The notes: generated by a model from the sequence alone, not told the origin. Positions 1-8,593 are shown, numbered from the stretch's first letter. The stretch is 64,000 bases of DNA from Marinobacter alexandrii (GCA_039984955.1 JBDWTN010000003.1:1-64000); one strand, 5' to 3'. Translations and numbers: made by a program.

Positions 1-3000
1 GTTATCACCAGAACTACCGATAATAAACATCTTCGTACCGTCCGGATTGAAAACTAAAGATGTCGGTGTTCCTTCTTGATTGCGTACATTGAATGTTTCT
101 TCAACACCTGCATAGGCTGCATTTGCTATATCGAATGCAAACCCAACTTCATGAATGTTTCCTTCAAAACCTCCAGTAGCTGGATTTCCGGATCCGTCTT
201 GAATGCCGGTTCCGCTAGCATTGAGATCAATGCTAATGATTCCATCACCTGATATAGATGCTACAGTTACAGTGTACACATTATCACTACCACTAACTCC
301 AGTCAAACTTGCAGTTACGCGTTCAGAGTTATTGAGTGTGAAGTCAGAACCATTAACACCGGTCACGTTTTCTTCAAATGTTACGATAAAGTCAACAGAA
401 GTGTCAAAAGCACCTGGATCTCCTGATACGACTATGCTAATCACAGAAGGCTCTGTAGTCACGATAACCGTTGTGGTATTATTGTTAGCAATCAAATTGC
501 CATCACTTACGGCTAATGTGAATGTGGTCGTCTCTGTAGCTCCTGAAGTTACACGATCATCAGTTGGGTCAAATATTAGGTTGCGTATTGTTTCTTGCAA
601 CAAAGCTGGAGTAGCAGAGGCCACTGTGTAAGGCCCTGTCCCTGTGAGATCAGCACCAGAGAGAATTCCCTTTGCATTATCATCTAATGTGATCGTAGCT
701 GTTACAGCTTGATTGTTTCCTTCAGTTATTAATATACCTCCGAAAGGAGCAATGGTAGTTCGATCATTGACTTGCTGATTAGCGACTGCTCCATTGATTT
801 CAGGCACTATATCAAATAAGGTGAATTCCTGAATAACATCATTGGTTCCACCAACTACAAACATCCTGGTTCCATCGGAGTTGAAAGCCAACCCGTAAGG
901 GTTAGATTCAAATGAATTTATGTAAAGCCTCTCTTCATTACCGTCAAAAATGGCTGTAGAAATATCATACGCAGTTGATAGTGAATATGAATTGATATCA
1001 TCACCGCTACTACCCATGATATACATCTTAGTACCATCTGGGTTGAAAACCATTGAGTTCGGGGTAGATTCTTGACCACCTACAGAAAACCGTTCTGTAT
1101 CTCCGTCATAAGCAGCAGTAGATACATCGAATGGACTTGAAAGCGTGTACTGATTAATGTCATTACCAGCGTTTCCTAGGACGAACATTTTTGTTCCATC
1201 TGGATTGAAAAGCAAATCAGTAGGGGATGTTTCTTGGAAGGTTACAGAGAATCGTTCTGCGTCACCATCATAGATTGCTGTAGATACATCATAAGCGACA
1301 GATAATGTATATTGATTTACATTATCATTATCACCTATGACAAACATTTTTGTTCCGTCATTATTGAAAGTCAAACCATAAGGATTTCCTTCCTGTGTTG
1401 ACACTGAAAACCTTTCTGCGTCACCATCATATGTCGCTGTAGATACATCAAAAGACGTGGATAAGGAATATTGATTGATGTCATCCCCAGACGTACCCAT
1501 GACAAACATCTTTGTGCCTCCAGGGTTGAAAACTATTTCATATGGGTTTGCTTCTTGTTCTGCAACAGAGAATCTTTCATTAATGCCTGCATAAGCTGCA
1601 TTTTCTACATCAAACGCATACCCAGCGGTATGAATATTCCCTTCAAAACCTCCGACGATAGGATTACTTGCACCATCCTGAATTCCTGTACCATTAGCAT
1701 TGAGATCAATACTAACAATGCCATCACCTGATATGGATGCCACGGTTACTGTATATAGGTTGTCACTGCCGCTAACTCCAGTTAAGTTGGCAGTAACAAG
1801 AGAAGAAGTGTTGAGCGTGAAGTCCGAAACATCTACACCTGTTACATTTTCACCAAATGTCACAATGAAATCAACTGAAGTATCGAAAGCATCTGGATTG
1901 CCTGATAAAAGAATACTTGTAACTGATGGATCAGTACTTGAGATAACACTCGTTGTATTATCACTGGCGGCTAAATCACCATCACTAATCACTAGAGTAA
2001 AAATGGTGGTCTCAGAACCTCCAGAAATGACCCGATCATCTGTAGGATCGAATATTAGGTTCCTTAAAATGGTTTGCAATAGTTCTGGAGTCGTAGAAGC
2101 AATTGTATAAGGCCCTGTTCCTGCAAGATCAGCACCGGAGAGAATTCCTTTCGCGTTATCATCTAATGTGATAGTCGCAGAAACATCTTGACTATTAGGC
2201 TCAAATATTTGAATACTAGCATAAGGATTTATTGTAGATCTATCGTTGACTTCCTGGCCGGCCAATGTTCCATCAATTTCAGGAGCTACATTAAATAAGT
2301 TATATTCATGTACGGCATCAGTGTTATTGCCCATCACGAACATTTTACTTCCATCAGCATTAAATGTAAGAGACAAAGGATTTGGTGCTTCATTGGTCAC
2401 TAAGCGTCTTTCCGTATCCCCATCAAACACTGATGTCGAAACATCAAAGGGTGCGGATAAAGTATATTCATTAATGTCATCACCCGAGTTTCCCAAAATA
2501 AACATTTTGGTACCATCAGAATTAAAAGACATAGAGAATGGGCTAGTTTCCTGTAGACCTACACGGAATCTTTCTGCATCGCCATCGTATATAGCAGTAG
2601 AAACATCAAAGGGTGCGGATAAAGTGTATTCGTACACATAATCACTGGATATGCCCAATACAAATAGTTTGGTGCCGCTTGTGTTGAAAGCCATATCAGT
2701 CGGAGTTAGATCTTGACTTGCTACAGGAAATCTTTCCGCATCGCCATCATATACAGCTGTTGAGACATCAAAAGCTGTGGATAAGGTATATTGATTGATA
2801 TTATCACTGCTTTCACCCAATACAAACATCTTGGTGCCATCAATGTTGAAAACCAAACTGTAAGGATTTGCTTCTTGTGCCGAGACAGAAAACCTTTCAG
2901 CATCACCGTCATAGGTAGCTGTAGAGACATCAAAAGCTGTCGATAAAGTATATTGATTGATGTCATCGCCAGAGTTACCCATGACAAACATCTTTGTGCC

Positions 3001-3207
3001 GGTGGTATTGAATTTCATTGAGATCGGATTTGATTCCTGTCCTCCCACATAGAATCTTTCTTCAAAGCCGGCATAGGCTGCTCTCGAAACGTCGTAGTTA
3101 AATTGTGCGAATAGAGTCGAACTTGATAGCTGAAAACAAAAAATCAATAAAGTCGACAACAGTAGTTTATGTCTGAAAAATACTATGGATTGAAATGCAG
3201 TAGACAT
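1..3207 (-). CDS. Large secreted repeat protein, N-terminal 1069 codons (C-terminus outside window)
   Basis: The minus frame is open from the ATG at 3207 to the window edge. An upstream in-frame ATG at 3249 exists, but the 3207 start has AGGAAG about 6-12 nt before it. The N-terminus is a signal peptide of about 34 residues ending in LFAQ. The mature part is built of units of about 49 residues with the pattern GTKMFVLG followed by NQYTLS and FDVST. Five units are followed by a cadherin/Calx-like segment (core DDNAKGILSGADL) and an Ig-like segment (core FIVTFEENVTGV); the whole block then repeats. The block period is about 1.48 kb. Five plus five units and the start of an eleventh are visible. 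The repeated units look like beta-propeller blades, but I cannot name the family. It is probably a cell-surface or secreted protein, and a C-terminal sorting domain would lie outside the window. Plus-strand open frames across this stretch are shadows. Confidence 0.9.
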   Translation of the reverse strand, partial: MSTAFQSIVFFRHKLLLSTLLIFCFQLSSSTLFAQFNYDVSRAAYAGFEERFYVGGQESNPISMKFNTTGTKMFVMGNSGDDINQYTLSTAFDVSTATYDGDAERFSVSAQEANPYSLVFNIDGTKMFVLGESSDNINQYTLSTAFDVSTAVYDGDAERFPVASQDLTPTDMAFNTSGTKLFVLGISSDYVYEYTLSAPFDVSTAIYDGDAERFRVGLQETSPFSMSFNSDGTKMFILGNSGDDINEYTLSAPFDVSTSVFDGDTERRLVTNEAPNPLSLTFNADGSKMFVMGNNTDAVHEYNLFNVAPEIDGTLAGQEVNDRSTINPYASIQIFEPNSQDVSATITLDDNAKGILSGADLAGTGPYTIASTTPELLQTILRNLIFDPTDDRVISGGSETTIFTLVISDGDLAASDNTTSVISSTDPSVTSILLSGNPDAFDTSVDFIVTFGENVTGVDVSDFTLNTSSLVTANLTGVSGSDNLYTVTVASISGDGIVSIDLNANGTGIQDGASNPIVGGFEGNIHTAGYAFDVENAAYAGINERFSVAEQEANPYEIVFNPGGTKMFVMGTSGDDINQYSLSTSFDVSTATYDGDAERFSVSTQEGNPYGLTFNNDGTKMFVIGDNDNVNQYTLSVAYDVSTAIYDGDAERFSVTFQETSPTDLLFNPDGTKMFVLGNAGNDINQYTLSSPFDVSTAAYDGDTERFSVGGQESTPNSMVFNPDGTKMYIMGSSGDDINSYSLSTAYDISTAIFDGNEERLYINSFESNPYGLAFNSDGTRMFVVGGTNDVIQEFTLFDIVPEINGAVANQQVNDRTTIAPFGGILITEGNNQAVTATITLDDNAKGILSGADLTGTGPYTVASATPALLQETIRNLIFDPTDDRVTSGATETTTFTLAVSDGNLIANNNTTTVIVTTEPSVISIVVSGDPGAFDTSVDFIVTFEENVTGVNGSDFTLNNSERVTASLTGVSGSDNVYTVTVASISGDGIISIDLNASGTGIQDGSGNPATGGFEGNIHEVGFAFDIANAAYAGVEETFNVRNQEGTPTSLVFNPDGTKMFIIGSSGDN

Positions 3208-3288
3208 ACTCTTCCTGCTAGGGCGGTAATCTTGGTTGGTAGTGTACATATGTGTGGTAGTAGTTCTAAGGTAAATTTTTGTGCTGCG

Positions 3289-3296
3289 CAAAAATA
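3289..3296 (-). promoter_or_regulatory. Candidate Bacteroidota -7 element for the large repeat protein
   Basis: On the minus strand the bases read TATTTTTG, a full match to the Bacteroidota -7 consensus TAnnTTTG, about 80 bp upstream of the ATG at 3207. No clean -33 TTG was seen at the usual spacing, so the call rests on one element. Confidence 0.35.
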
Positions 3297-3310
3297 GATA
3301 ATTCTAATAC

Positions 3311-3332
3311 TTTGTTGAATAATTTCAACAAA
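3311..3332. repeat. Perfect inverted repeat upstream of the large repeat protein
   Basis: TTTGTTGAA and TTCAACAAA form perfect 9-bp arms around a 4-nt TAAT centre. It lies just upstream of the candidate -7 element at 3289-3296, where an activator or repressor could bind. Confidence 0.55.
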
Positions 3333-3854
3333 ACAGTTTGCTATTTTAAAGCAATTTTGAAATCTATTATAAATGGAATTTAATAAGGTCTTGACTGTAA
3401 GTAGTTTAGAGGCTAGAAATTATTTTTTTAAAGTTTAGCTTACATCCCTTTCGAGTCAATTTAATATTCTCTACGAGCTGCTCTAAATTTTTTTGATGCT
3501 TTGGAAATAATATTTGCTTCTTGCTTTCATACGATCAGACAAATTTGCCCTACTATAAATGACTCAATGGAAAAATATTTTACATTATAAACCAATACAT
3601 ACTAGGATGTAGCGAATACTCAAACACACCATCTTTTGCCACCTTCGATCTCCTAGACTACATACAATCTGTTTATTGAATGGTAATGAAGTTTAAAAAA
3701 AACAATTAGCAGTAGACCTATCAAGAGAAGTTTCTTACTACAAAAACGAACATCCAACTAATTAAAGGTCTCAAAATTCCACTTGTAGAAAATGCTACTT
3801 AGTATCAGTTTGATTTTTGTAGATTTATAAAATTCAACCTATTAAAAAGATCTT

Positions 3855-5384
3855 ATGAAAAAAATACTACTTATCCCGGCACTGCTATTTGTTTTTATTT
3901 TAAATGGTCAGGAAGTGATTGATGCAGCATCAATCGAAAAAATTAAGGAAGAAGGCCTCAACAATTCACAAGTAGAGAAAATTGCTTTTGAATTGATTGA
4001 TAAAGCAGGCCCAAGGCTATCCAATTCGAAAGGGTATGAAAGAGCCGTTACTTATGCGATCAATCAATTATCTGAGTGGGGATTGGAAAATGCAACGAAA
4101 GAGGCTTGGGGAGAATTTGGTAGAGGTTGGGAAGTTAACAAGAGTTATGTGGCGATGACCAAACCTTATTATATGCCGTTTATCGCCGTGCCGAAAGCGT
4201 GGACGGAAAGCACTGAAGGTGCCATTTCTGGTAAAGTACTTTTTGTAGAGATCAATAGTGAAGAGGATTTTGATAAGTATCGAGGGAAGCTGAAAGGAGC
4301 TATTGTTGCATTCAAGCCTCGCGGTGATCAATCTCCTAACTTTAAGGCTGATGCACGCCGCTACTCAGAGGATGATCTCGGTGAGATGGAAGAACCAAGA
4401 GCGGCAAGAAGTACTTATACCCCCGATCAAATCGCCGCTTTTCGCAAGCGAAGAGAATTCAGCGGAAAACTCAATACGTTCCTAACGGAAGAAGGTGTTG
4501 CAGTCATAATTAAGGGGGTAAATGGGCGTCATGGGACGCTCTTCACTAGCAGTCCTCGTGGATACTTAAAAGATACACCTAAGGGGGCTACTGAGTTGGA
4601 GATGGCACCTGAGCATGCTAACCTCATGGCCAGATTAGTAGAAAATGGGGTAGAAGTTGAGATGGAAGCAGAAGTAAAAACAACTTTTGATACAGAAGAC
4701 CTCCAAGGGTATAATGTGGTTGCAGAAATTCCAGGCTCTGACAAAAAACTAAAGTCAGAAGTAGTAATGCTAGGAGGTCATTTGGATTCTTGGCATGGAG
4801 CAACCGGGGCAACAGATAATGGTGCGGGCGTTATCGTGATGATGGAAGCTGTTAGAATCTTAAAAGCTGTCGGCCTAAAGCCAAAAAGAACTATTCGAAT
4901 TGCGCTTTGGGGAGGTGAGGAGCAAGGTATTTTCGGATCACGTAATTATGTGAAAAATCATTTTGGAGATGCTGAAACAATGAGTTTGAAATCCGAACAA
5001 AAGAAAATATCTGCCTATTATAACATCGATAATGGTACGGGGCGAATTCGAGGTATCTACCTTCAGGGCAATGAAGAAGTAGGTCCAATTTTTAAAAATT
5101 GGTTTAGTTCATTTGATGACATAATGGAAAATACGACGATCACTGCTAGAAATACGGGAGGTACTGATCATTTAGGATTTGATGCTATTGGTATACCAGG
5201 TTTTCAGTTCATTCAAGACCCTGTAGAGTATTGGTCCAGAACGCACCATACCAATATGGATACCTATGAGCGATTAGTAATCGATGACCTGAAACAGATA
5301 GCTACTATCGTTGCAGGTTTTGTGTATAATACGGCGATGAGGGATGAGATGCTTCCTAGAGAAGTGATAGAGATCAAAGAATAA
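3855..5384 (+). CDS. Secreted M28-family zinc peptidase (carboxypeptidase Q-like)
   Basis: The protein has 509 residues with a signal peptide ending LNGQ near residue 19. A PA-like insert region at about 100-260 is followed by the M28 catalytic domain at about 280-500. Zinc and catalytic residues fit the family: His309 in GGHLDS, Asp321 in TDNGAG, Glu355-Glu356 in GGEEQG, an Asp in NIDNGTG, and His464-His465 in RTHHTNMDT. The size and order match bacterial homologues of plasma glutamate carboxypeptidase (M28B), which release N-terminal or C-terminal amino acids from peptides in the periplasm or outside the cell. The gene stands alone and is closed by a strong terminator at 5413-5440. Exact substrate specificity cannot be read from the sequence. 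Confidence 0.93.
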   Translation: MKKILLIPALLFVFILNGQEVIDAASIEKIKEEGLNNSQVEKIAFELIDKAGPRLSNSKGYERAVTYAINQLSEWGLENATKEAWGEFGRGWEVNKSYVAMTKPYYMPFIAVPKAWTESTEGAISGKVLFVEINSEEDFDKYRGKLKGAIVAFKPRGDQSPNFKADARRYSEDDLGEMEEPRAARSTYTPDQIAAFRKRREFSGKLNTFLTEEGVAVIIKGVNGRHGTLFTSSPRGYLKDTPKGATELEMAPEHANLMARLVENGVEVEMEAEVKTTFDTEDLQGYNVVAEIPGSDKKLKSEVVMLGGHLDSWHGATGATDNGAGVIVMMEAVRILKAVGLKPKRTIRIALWGGEEQGIFGSRNYVKNHFGDAETMSLKSEQKKISAYYNIDNGTGRIRGIYLQGNEEVGPIFKNWFSSFDDIMENTTITARNTGGTDHLGFDAIGIPGFQFIQDPVEYWSRTHHTNMDTYERLVIDDLKQIATIVAGFVYNTAMRDEMLPREVIEIKE

Positions 5385-5412
5385 AAAGCCCTAACTGGTT
5401 CATGTAATTTGA

Positions 5413-5440
5413 GACCCTGAAGTAATTCAGGGTCTTTTTT
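5413..5440 (+). terminator. Rho-independent terminator after the M28 peptidase
   Basis: A perfect 9-bp stem (GACCCTGAA / TTCAGGGTC) with a GTAA loop is followed by six T residues, 28 nt after the peptidase stop codon. Confidence 0.92.
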
Positions 5441-5454
5441 GTTTTCACAATAAC

Positions 5455-5508
5455 TTACTTCCCGATACAAAACTTACTGAAAATATTACTCCAGTAAGTC
5501 ATCAGTGG
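5455..5508 (-). pseudogene. Second, frameshifted copy of the mnmE 3' end
   Basis: These 54 bases match the last 53 bases of mnmE (6285-6337) at 46 of 53 aligned positions plus one inserted base. Read in the mnmE frame, all seven substitutions are synonymous: Thr ACG/ACT, Leu TTG/TTA, Leu TTG/CTG, Phe TTT/TTC, Phe TTC/TTT, Ile ATT/ATC and stop TAG/TAA. The copy therefore diverged while it was still coding. One extra T after the Glu codon now breaks the frame. It ends in the FCIGK-stop codons that form the chromosomal site used by SGI1-type integrative elements in other bacteria. Together with the mnmE end it brackets the gene at 5530-6234. Confidence 0.85.
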
Positions 5509-5529
5509 AGGAGGAAGTAGGAGTGGCAC

Positions 5530-6234
5530 TCATTTACTCTCTATTAAGAAGTTGGATACCTTGTTTTCATTCATTTCGTAAAATTCTACGATAGGAGTAT
5601 CCCAATACTTTTTAAAGATGTCTTTCATTTTGCTGTATTCTTTTAACATAGACGCACCATTTTTGGAGTAGAAAACTCCGTTTTCGTAATAGAAAGCATG
5701 ATTCATCCAATTGGATTTATTCCTAAAAACAATCAATGTTCCATCATCCAATTGGTCTTTGAAGTGTTTTTTGTTTTTCGTGGAAAACTGGTTCGTTTTG
5801 ATGAAAGTATTATTAACAATGGTTTCGAATGTTTTTCTTGTTATCCCTACATCTTCGTTGAATAACATTTCAGCTTCAATTTTATTGAATTTAAAGTAGC
5901 GTTGCAACGCATTGCTGTAACAGTTCTGCGCTCCTGTTTTCATAATGCTTTTTAGACGTTCCTCTTCTTCAATTGTGGGAGTAAAAGTTGAATCCTTCTT
6001 GAGTTTTCGCATCAATTCGAGATTGTATTTTACAGGATGAATTAAAGATCTGATTTCTATAGTGTCGCTAAGCCATGTGACAGAGATTCTAACATGATTT
6101 GGCTTAACATTGAGTGTATCCACAAATTCAGAAATTTGAGATAGAGACTGTAGCTCCATTTTGTCTTGGCTCATGAGCCGAGTATTGAAGAATAGTAAAC
6201 AAACGATTACAAAAGTAAGAAGAGAGCCTCGCAT
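5530..6234 (-). CDS. Small secreted protein of unknown function
   Basis: I do not recognise this 234-residue protein. A signal peptide (hydrophobic residues about 5-20, ending LMSQ) is followed by a mostly soluble domain with many Lys, Asn and Phe residues and one notable Cys at about 112, in a GAQNCYSNAL context. The latter resembles the Cys-Asn start of papain-like or transglutaminase-like folds, but no clear His/Asp partner was identified. It lies 50 bp downstream of mnmE in the same direction and 22 bp before the frameshifted mnmE tail. It is thus enclosed by two copies of the mnmE 3' end and may be cargo of a collapsed integrative element. Function unknown. Confidence 0.75.
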   Translation of the reverse strand: MRGSLLTFVIVCLLFFNTRLMSQDKMELQSLSQISEFVDTLNVKPNHVRISVTWLSDTIEIRSLIHPVKYNLELMRKLKKDSTFTPTIEEEERLKSIMKTGAQNCYSNALQRYFKFNKIEAEMLFNEDVGITRKTFETIVNNTFIKTNQFSTKNKKHFKDQLDDGTLIVFRNKSNWMNHAFYYENGVFYSKNGASMLKEYSKMKDIFKKYWDTPIVEFYEMNENKVSNFLIESK

Positions 6235-6284
6235 TTGATGATTTTGGTGTCTGGAGCTATTGCAATATTAAGATAGTCTATTTG

Positions 6285-6337
6285 CTACTTCCCAATACAG
6301 AACTTACTAAAAATATTCTCCAACAAGTCATCCGTGG
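6285..6337 (-). repeat. Intact mnmE 3' end, partner of the direct repeat at 5455-5508
   Basis: This is the functional copy of the duplicated segment, ending in FCIGK and TAG. The last 18 bases correspond in position and coding content to the attachment site described for Salmonella Genomic Island 1 at the 3' end of trmE/mnmE. Both copies have the same orientation, as expected for attL/attR. Confidence 0.7.
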
Positions 6338-7646
6338 TGACTTCACCAGTGATTTCTCCCAAGTGGAAGAGTGCAGAGCGTATGTCTTGTGCTACCAGGT
6401 CGTTACTCATCTGCATATTGATTCCTTCGATCACTCGGTTCAAGGCATCATCGGTTTGTTGTAGGCTTTGCAAATGACGGGCATTGGTCACAACAACGTT
6501 GCTTTGAGTAGGAATATCTATGAATGACTTCAGTCGCTCTTTCAGCGCTTCCAGATTGTTTTTTTCCTTAGCAGAAATGAATACCGCATTTTCCTTGATC
6601 AATCGATCTTGCAAAAATGTATCCGCTTGATCCATTTTATTACCCACAATGATGAATGGCACGTCAGATGACAACAGCCCTTTAAGCTGCTCTTCAATCG
6701 ATTCAATTGATTCATTCACTAGATCAAATAGGTAGATAACAAGCCCTGCTTGTTTCATCTTCTCCAATGTTCGGCGCACACCAATGATTTCTACTTCATC
6801 ATCTGTTTCTCTTATGCCTGCTGTGTCTATGAAACGGAAAGCAATACCATCGAGGTAGATTTGATCTTCTATAAAATCACGCGTAGTTCCTGCTACATCC
6901 GATACAATAGCTTTCTCCTCATTTAACAAAGCATTTAGAAGTGTAGACTTGCCAGCATTGGGCTTCCCAACGATGACGGTAGGGACACCATTTTTAATGA
7001 CATTTCCGTATTCAAAACTGGCAATCAAAGACTGAATAAGTATTTGAATTTTATTGATCAAATCAATCAGGCCTTGCCTATCTGCAAACTCCACATCCTC
7101 TTCCGCAAAGTCAAGCTCCAATTCGATCATGGATGCGAAGTGTACGAGTTGCTCTCTCAGGGTTTTGATTTCGTTTGAAAATCCACCACGCATTTGTTTC
7201 ATAGCTGTCTGCTGCATGCTTGCATTCTCCGATGCGATAAGATCAGCTACTGCTTCAGCTTGTGCCAAATCAAATCGCCCATTAAGAAAAGCTTTCTGTG
7301 TGAACTCTCCCGGTTTGGCCAAGCGAGCTCCTTTAGTAACCAGGAGGCTCAAAACTTTCTGAAGGATGTATTGTGATCCATGACTGGAGATCTCAATAAC
7401 GTCCTCCTTCGTATAGGAGTGGGGCCCTTTGAAAATAGAAACAAGCACTTCATCAATGATCTCATTCTGATCATTCCTGATGGTACCAAGATGAATCGTA
7501 TGAGAAGCTACCTCTAGGAGGTTTTTTCCCTTAAATAGCTCATTTACTATTGAAATCGTCTCAGGTCCAGAGACGCGAATAATTCCAATGGCGCCCTGTC
7601 CTGGAGGTGTGGCAAGTGCTGTAATAGTGTCATTGATATGAGACAT
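6285..7646 (-). CDS. mnmE: tRNA uridine-5-carboxymethylaminomethyl modification GTPase MnmE
   Basis: The 453-residue protein has the usual MnmE length. The N-terminal tetrahydrofolate-binding domain begins DTITALATPPGQGAIG. A helical domain then encloses the G domain, with G1 GKPNAGKST near residue 225, G2 GTTRDF, G3 DTAG and G4 NKMD. The C-terminus is the diagnostic FCIGK with the conserved Cys. With MnmG it modifies wobble U34 of several tRNAs. It is divergent from the ArsR gene at 7746, and the 99-bp gap holds the paired palindromes at 7694-7740. Its 3' end is duplicated at 5455-5508. Confidence 0.98.
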   Translation of the reverse strand: MSHINDTITALATPPGQGAIGIIRVSGPETISIVNELFKGKNLLEVASHTIHLGTIRNDQNEIIDEVLVSIFKGPHSYTKEDVIEISSHGSQYILQKVLSLLVTKGARLAKPGEFTQKAFLNGRFDLAQAEAVADLIASENASMQQTAMKQMRGGFSNEIKTLREQLVHFASMIELELDFAEEDVEFADRQGLIDLINKIQILIQSLIASFEYGNVIKNGVPTVIVGKPNAGKSTLLNALLNEEKAIVSDVAGTTRDFIEDQIYLDGIAFRFIDTAGIRETDDEVEIIGVRRTLEKMKQAGLVIYLFDLVNESIESIEEQLKGLLSSDVPFIIVGNKMDQADTFLQDRLIKENAVFISAKEKNNLEALKERLKSFIDIPTQSNVVVTNARHLQSLQQTDDALNRVIEGINMQMSNDLVAQDIRSALFHLGEITGEVTTDDLLENIFSKFCIGK

Positions 7647-7693
7647 TCTACAAAGATGATAATAAAGGAGATGAGTTGAAATATTTATTAAAA

Positions 7694-7740
7694 TGTAACC
7701 GTTTGGTTTCTTTTATCTATAATTGTAACCAAAAGGTTTC
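7694..7740. promoter_or_regulatory. Paired palindromic operator of the ArsR regulator
   Basis: Two copies of TGTAACC-N4-GGTTTC lie at 7694-7710 and 7724-7740. Each contains the palindrome AACC-N4-GGTT, and the copies are exactly 30 bp apart, about three helical turns. The second ends 5 bp before the regulator's ATG. This is a plausible autoregulatory binding site; the AACC/GGTT half-sites are seen, and the regulator assignment is inference. Confidence 0.7.
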
Positions 7741-7745
7741 ATATT

Positions 7746-8063
7746 ATGCGTAGAGATGTATTTCAAGCAATAGCAGATCCCACTAGAAGAGAGATTATTG
7801 GATTAGTCTCTCATCAATCCAGAAATGTGAATGAACTGGCTGACAACTTTGATATGAGCAGGCCGGCAGTATCTAAGCATGTCCGTATTCTTAGAGAATG
7901 TGGATTAGTCAAGATTGAGAAGAAAGGGAGAGAGCGTTACTGTCATGCTGAGCTAGATAAACTTGGGGAGATTGCATTATGGGTGCATCAATACAGACGT
8001 TTCTGGAATACAAGCCTTGATAAGTTAGAGGCTCTATTAAAAGAAGACACAAACAATAAATAA
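7746..8063 (+). CDS. ArsR/SmtB-family winged-helix repressor
   Basis: The protein has 105 residues. It begins DVFQAIADPTRREII, typical of the ArsR subgroup that lacks metal-binding Cys residues. The recognition helix region is MSRPAVSKHVRIL, followed by the wing KIEKKGRERYC. This subgroup is commonly found just upstream of SRPBCC (AHSA1-like) genes, exactly as here: the next gene starts 8 bp downstream. The paired palindromes before the start codon suggest autorepression. The lack of the CxC metal site means the inducer is probably not arsenite, cadmium or zinc; the true signal is unknown. Confidence 0.93.
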   Translation: MRRDVFQAIADPTRREIIGLVSHQSRNVNELADNFDMSRPAVSKHVRILRECGLVKIEKKGRERYCHAELDKLGEIALWVHQYRRFWNTSLDKLEALLKEDTNNK

Positions 8064-8071
8064 CTACAACG

Positions 8072-8593
8072 ATGGATAAATACGGCAAATTAATCAACGA
8101 TCACACCATTCAATTTGAACGCCTTTTGCCTGGCCCGATAGAACGTGTTTGGGAATACCTTACCGACGCAGATAAACGTGCGCTATGGTTTGCAGGAGGA
8201 GAGATGGATAACAACTCAGGAGGAAAGGTTGAATATCAATTCAATCACAATAATCTTTCACCTGCTAAAGACCCCATGCCTGAAAAGTATAAAGGTATGG
8301 AAGGTGGAACGATCTCCGTTGCTGATGTACTAACCTATGATGAACCACATCTTCTGATAATCGGATGGGAAGGAGGAGAGGTAACCTTCAAATTAGAAGA
8401 AATTGATGATCAAGTTAAGCTCACACTAACACATTCCAATTTACCAAACGATAAGGACAAGCGTGTAGGAACAATGGGTGGCTGGCACACGCATTTAGAT
8501 ATTCTCGTAGATCGAATGAACGGAAAAGACCCCAAAGGATTTTGGAGTGTTCATATGAATATGGAAAAGGAATATACTGAAATCTTCTTTTGA
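8072..8593 (+). CDS. SRPBCC (AHSA1-like) domain protein, first paralogue
   Basis: A 173-residue single-domain protein of the START/Bet v1-like superfamily. It has the N-terminal signature FERLLPGPIERVWEYLTDADKRALWF and a C-terminal long helix following GWHTHLDIL. The fold forms a hydrophobic pocket; members bind small ligands, and the substrate here cannot be told. It is in an operon with the ArsR gene (8-bp gap) and with a second, closely related SRPBCC gene starting 23 bp downstream, so the pair arose by tandem duplication. Confidence 0.9.
   Translation: MDKYGKLINDHTIQFERLLPGPIERVWEYLTDADKRALWFAGGEMDNNSGGKVEYQFNHNNLSPAKDPMPEKYKGMEGGTISVADVLTYDEPHLLIIGWEGGEVTFKLEEIDDQVKLTLTHSNLPNDKDKRVGTMGGWHTHLDILVDRMNGKDPKGFWSVHMNMEKEYTEIFF

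Larger units (their letters stand above)
3208..3854. other. Long AT-rich intergenic region between divergent genes
   Basis: There is no convincing gene in these 647 bases. They hold the promoter region of the leftward repeat protein (near 3289-3332) and presumably that of the rightward peptidase. A short frame near 3695-3760 has a vaguely transposase-like peptide but no start and only about 20 codons, so I do not call it. Confidence 0.6.

Noticed and set aside
203-2641. Plus-strand open frames (203-631, 1700-2110, 2246-2641)
   Set aside because: They are shadows of the minus-strand repeat protein, whose frame is open through the entire stretch and shows clear repeat and signal-peptide structure. 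Their mutual similarity comes from its duplicated modules.
2721-2987. A minus-strand frame of about 88 codons inside the repeat protein
   Set aside because: It is in a different frame from the true protein and simply mirrors the repeat units; no independent start or motif.
3695-3765. Short frame with a peptide vaguely like an IS3-type transposase
   Set aside because: About 20 codons only, no start, no inverted repeats around it; chance resemblance is more likely.
6282-6464. Plus-strand frame over the mnmE 3' end
   Set aside because: Antisense to conserved codons of mnmE; no independent support.
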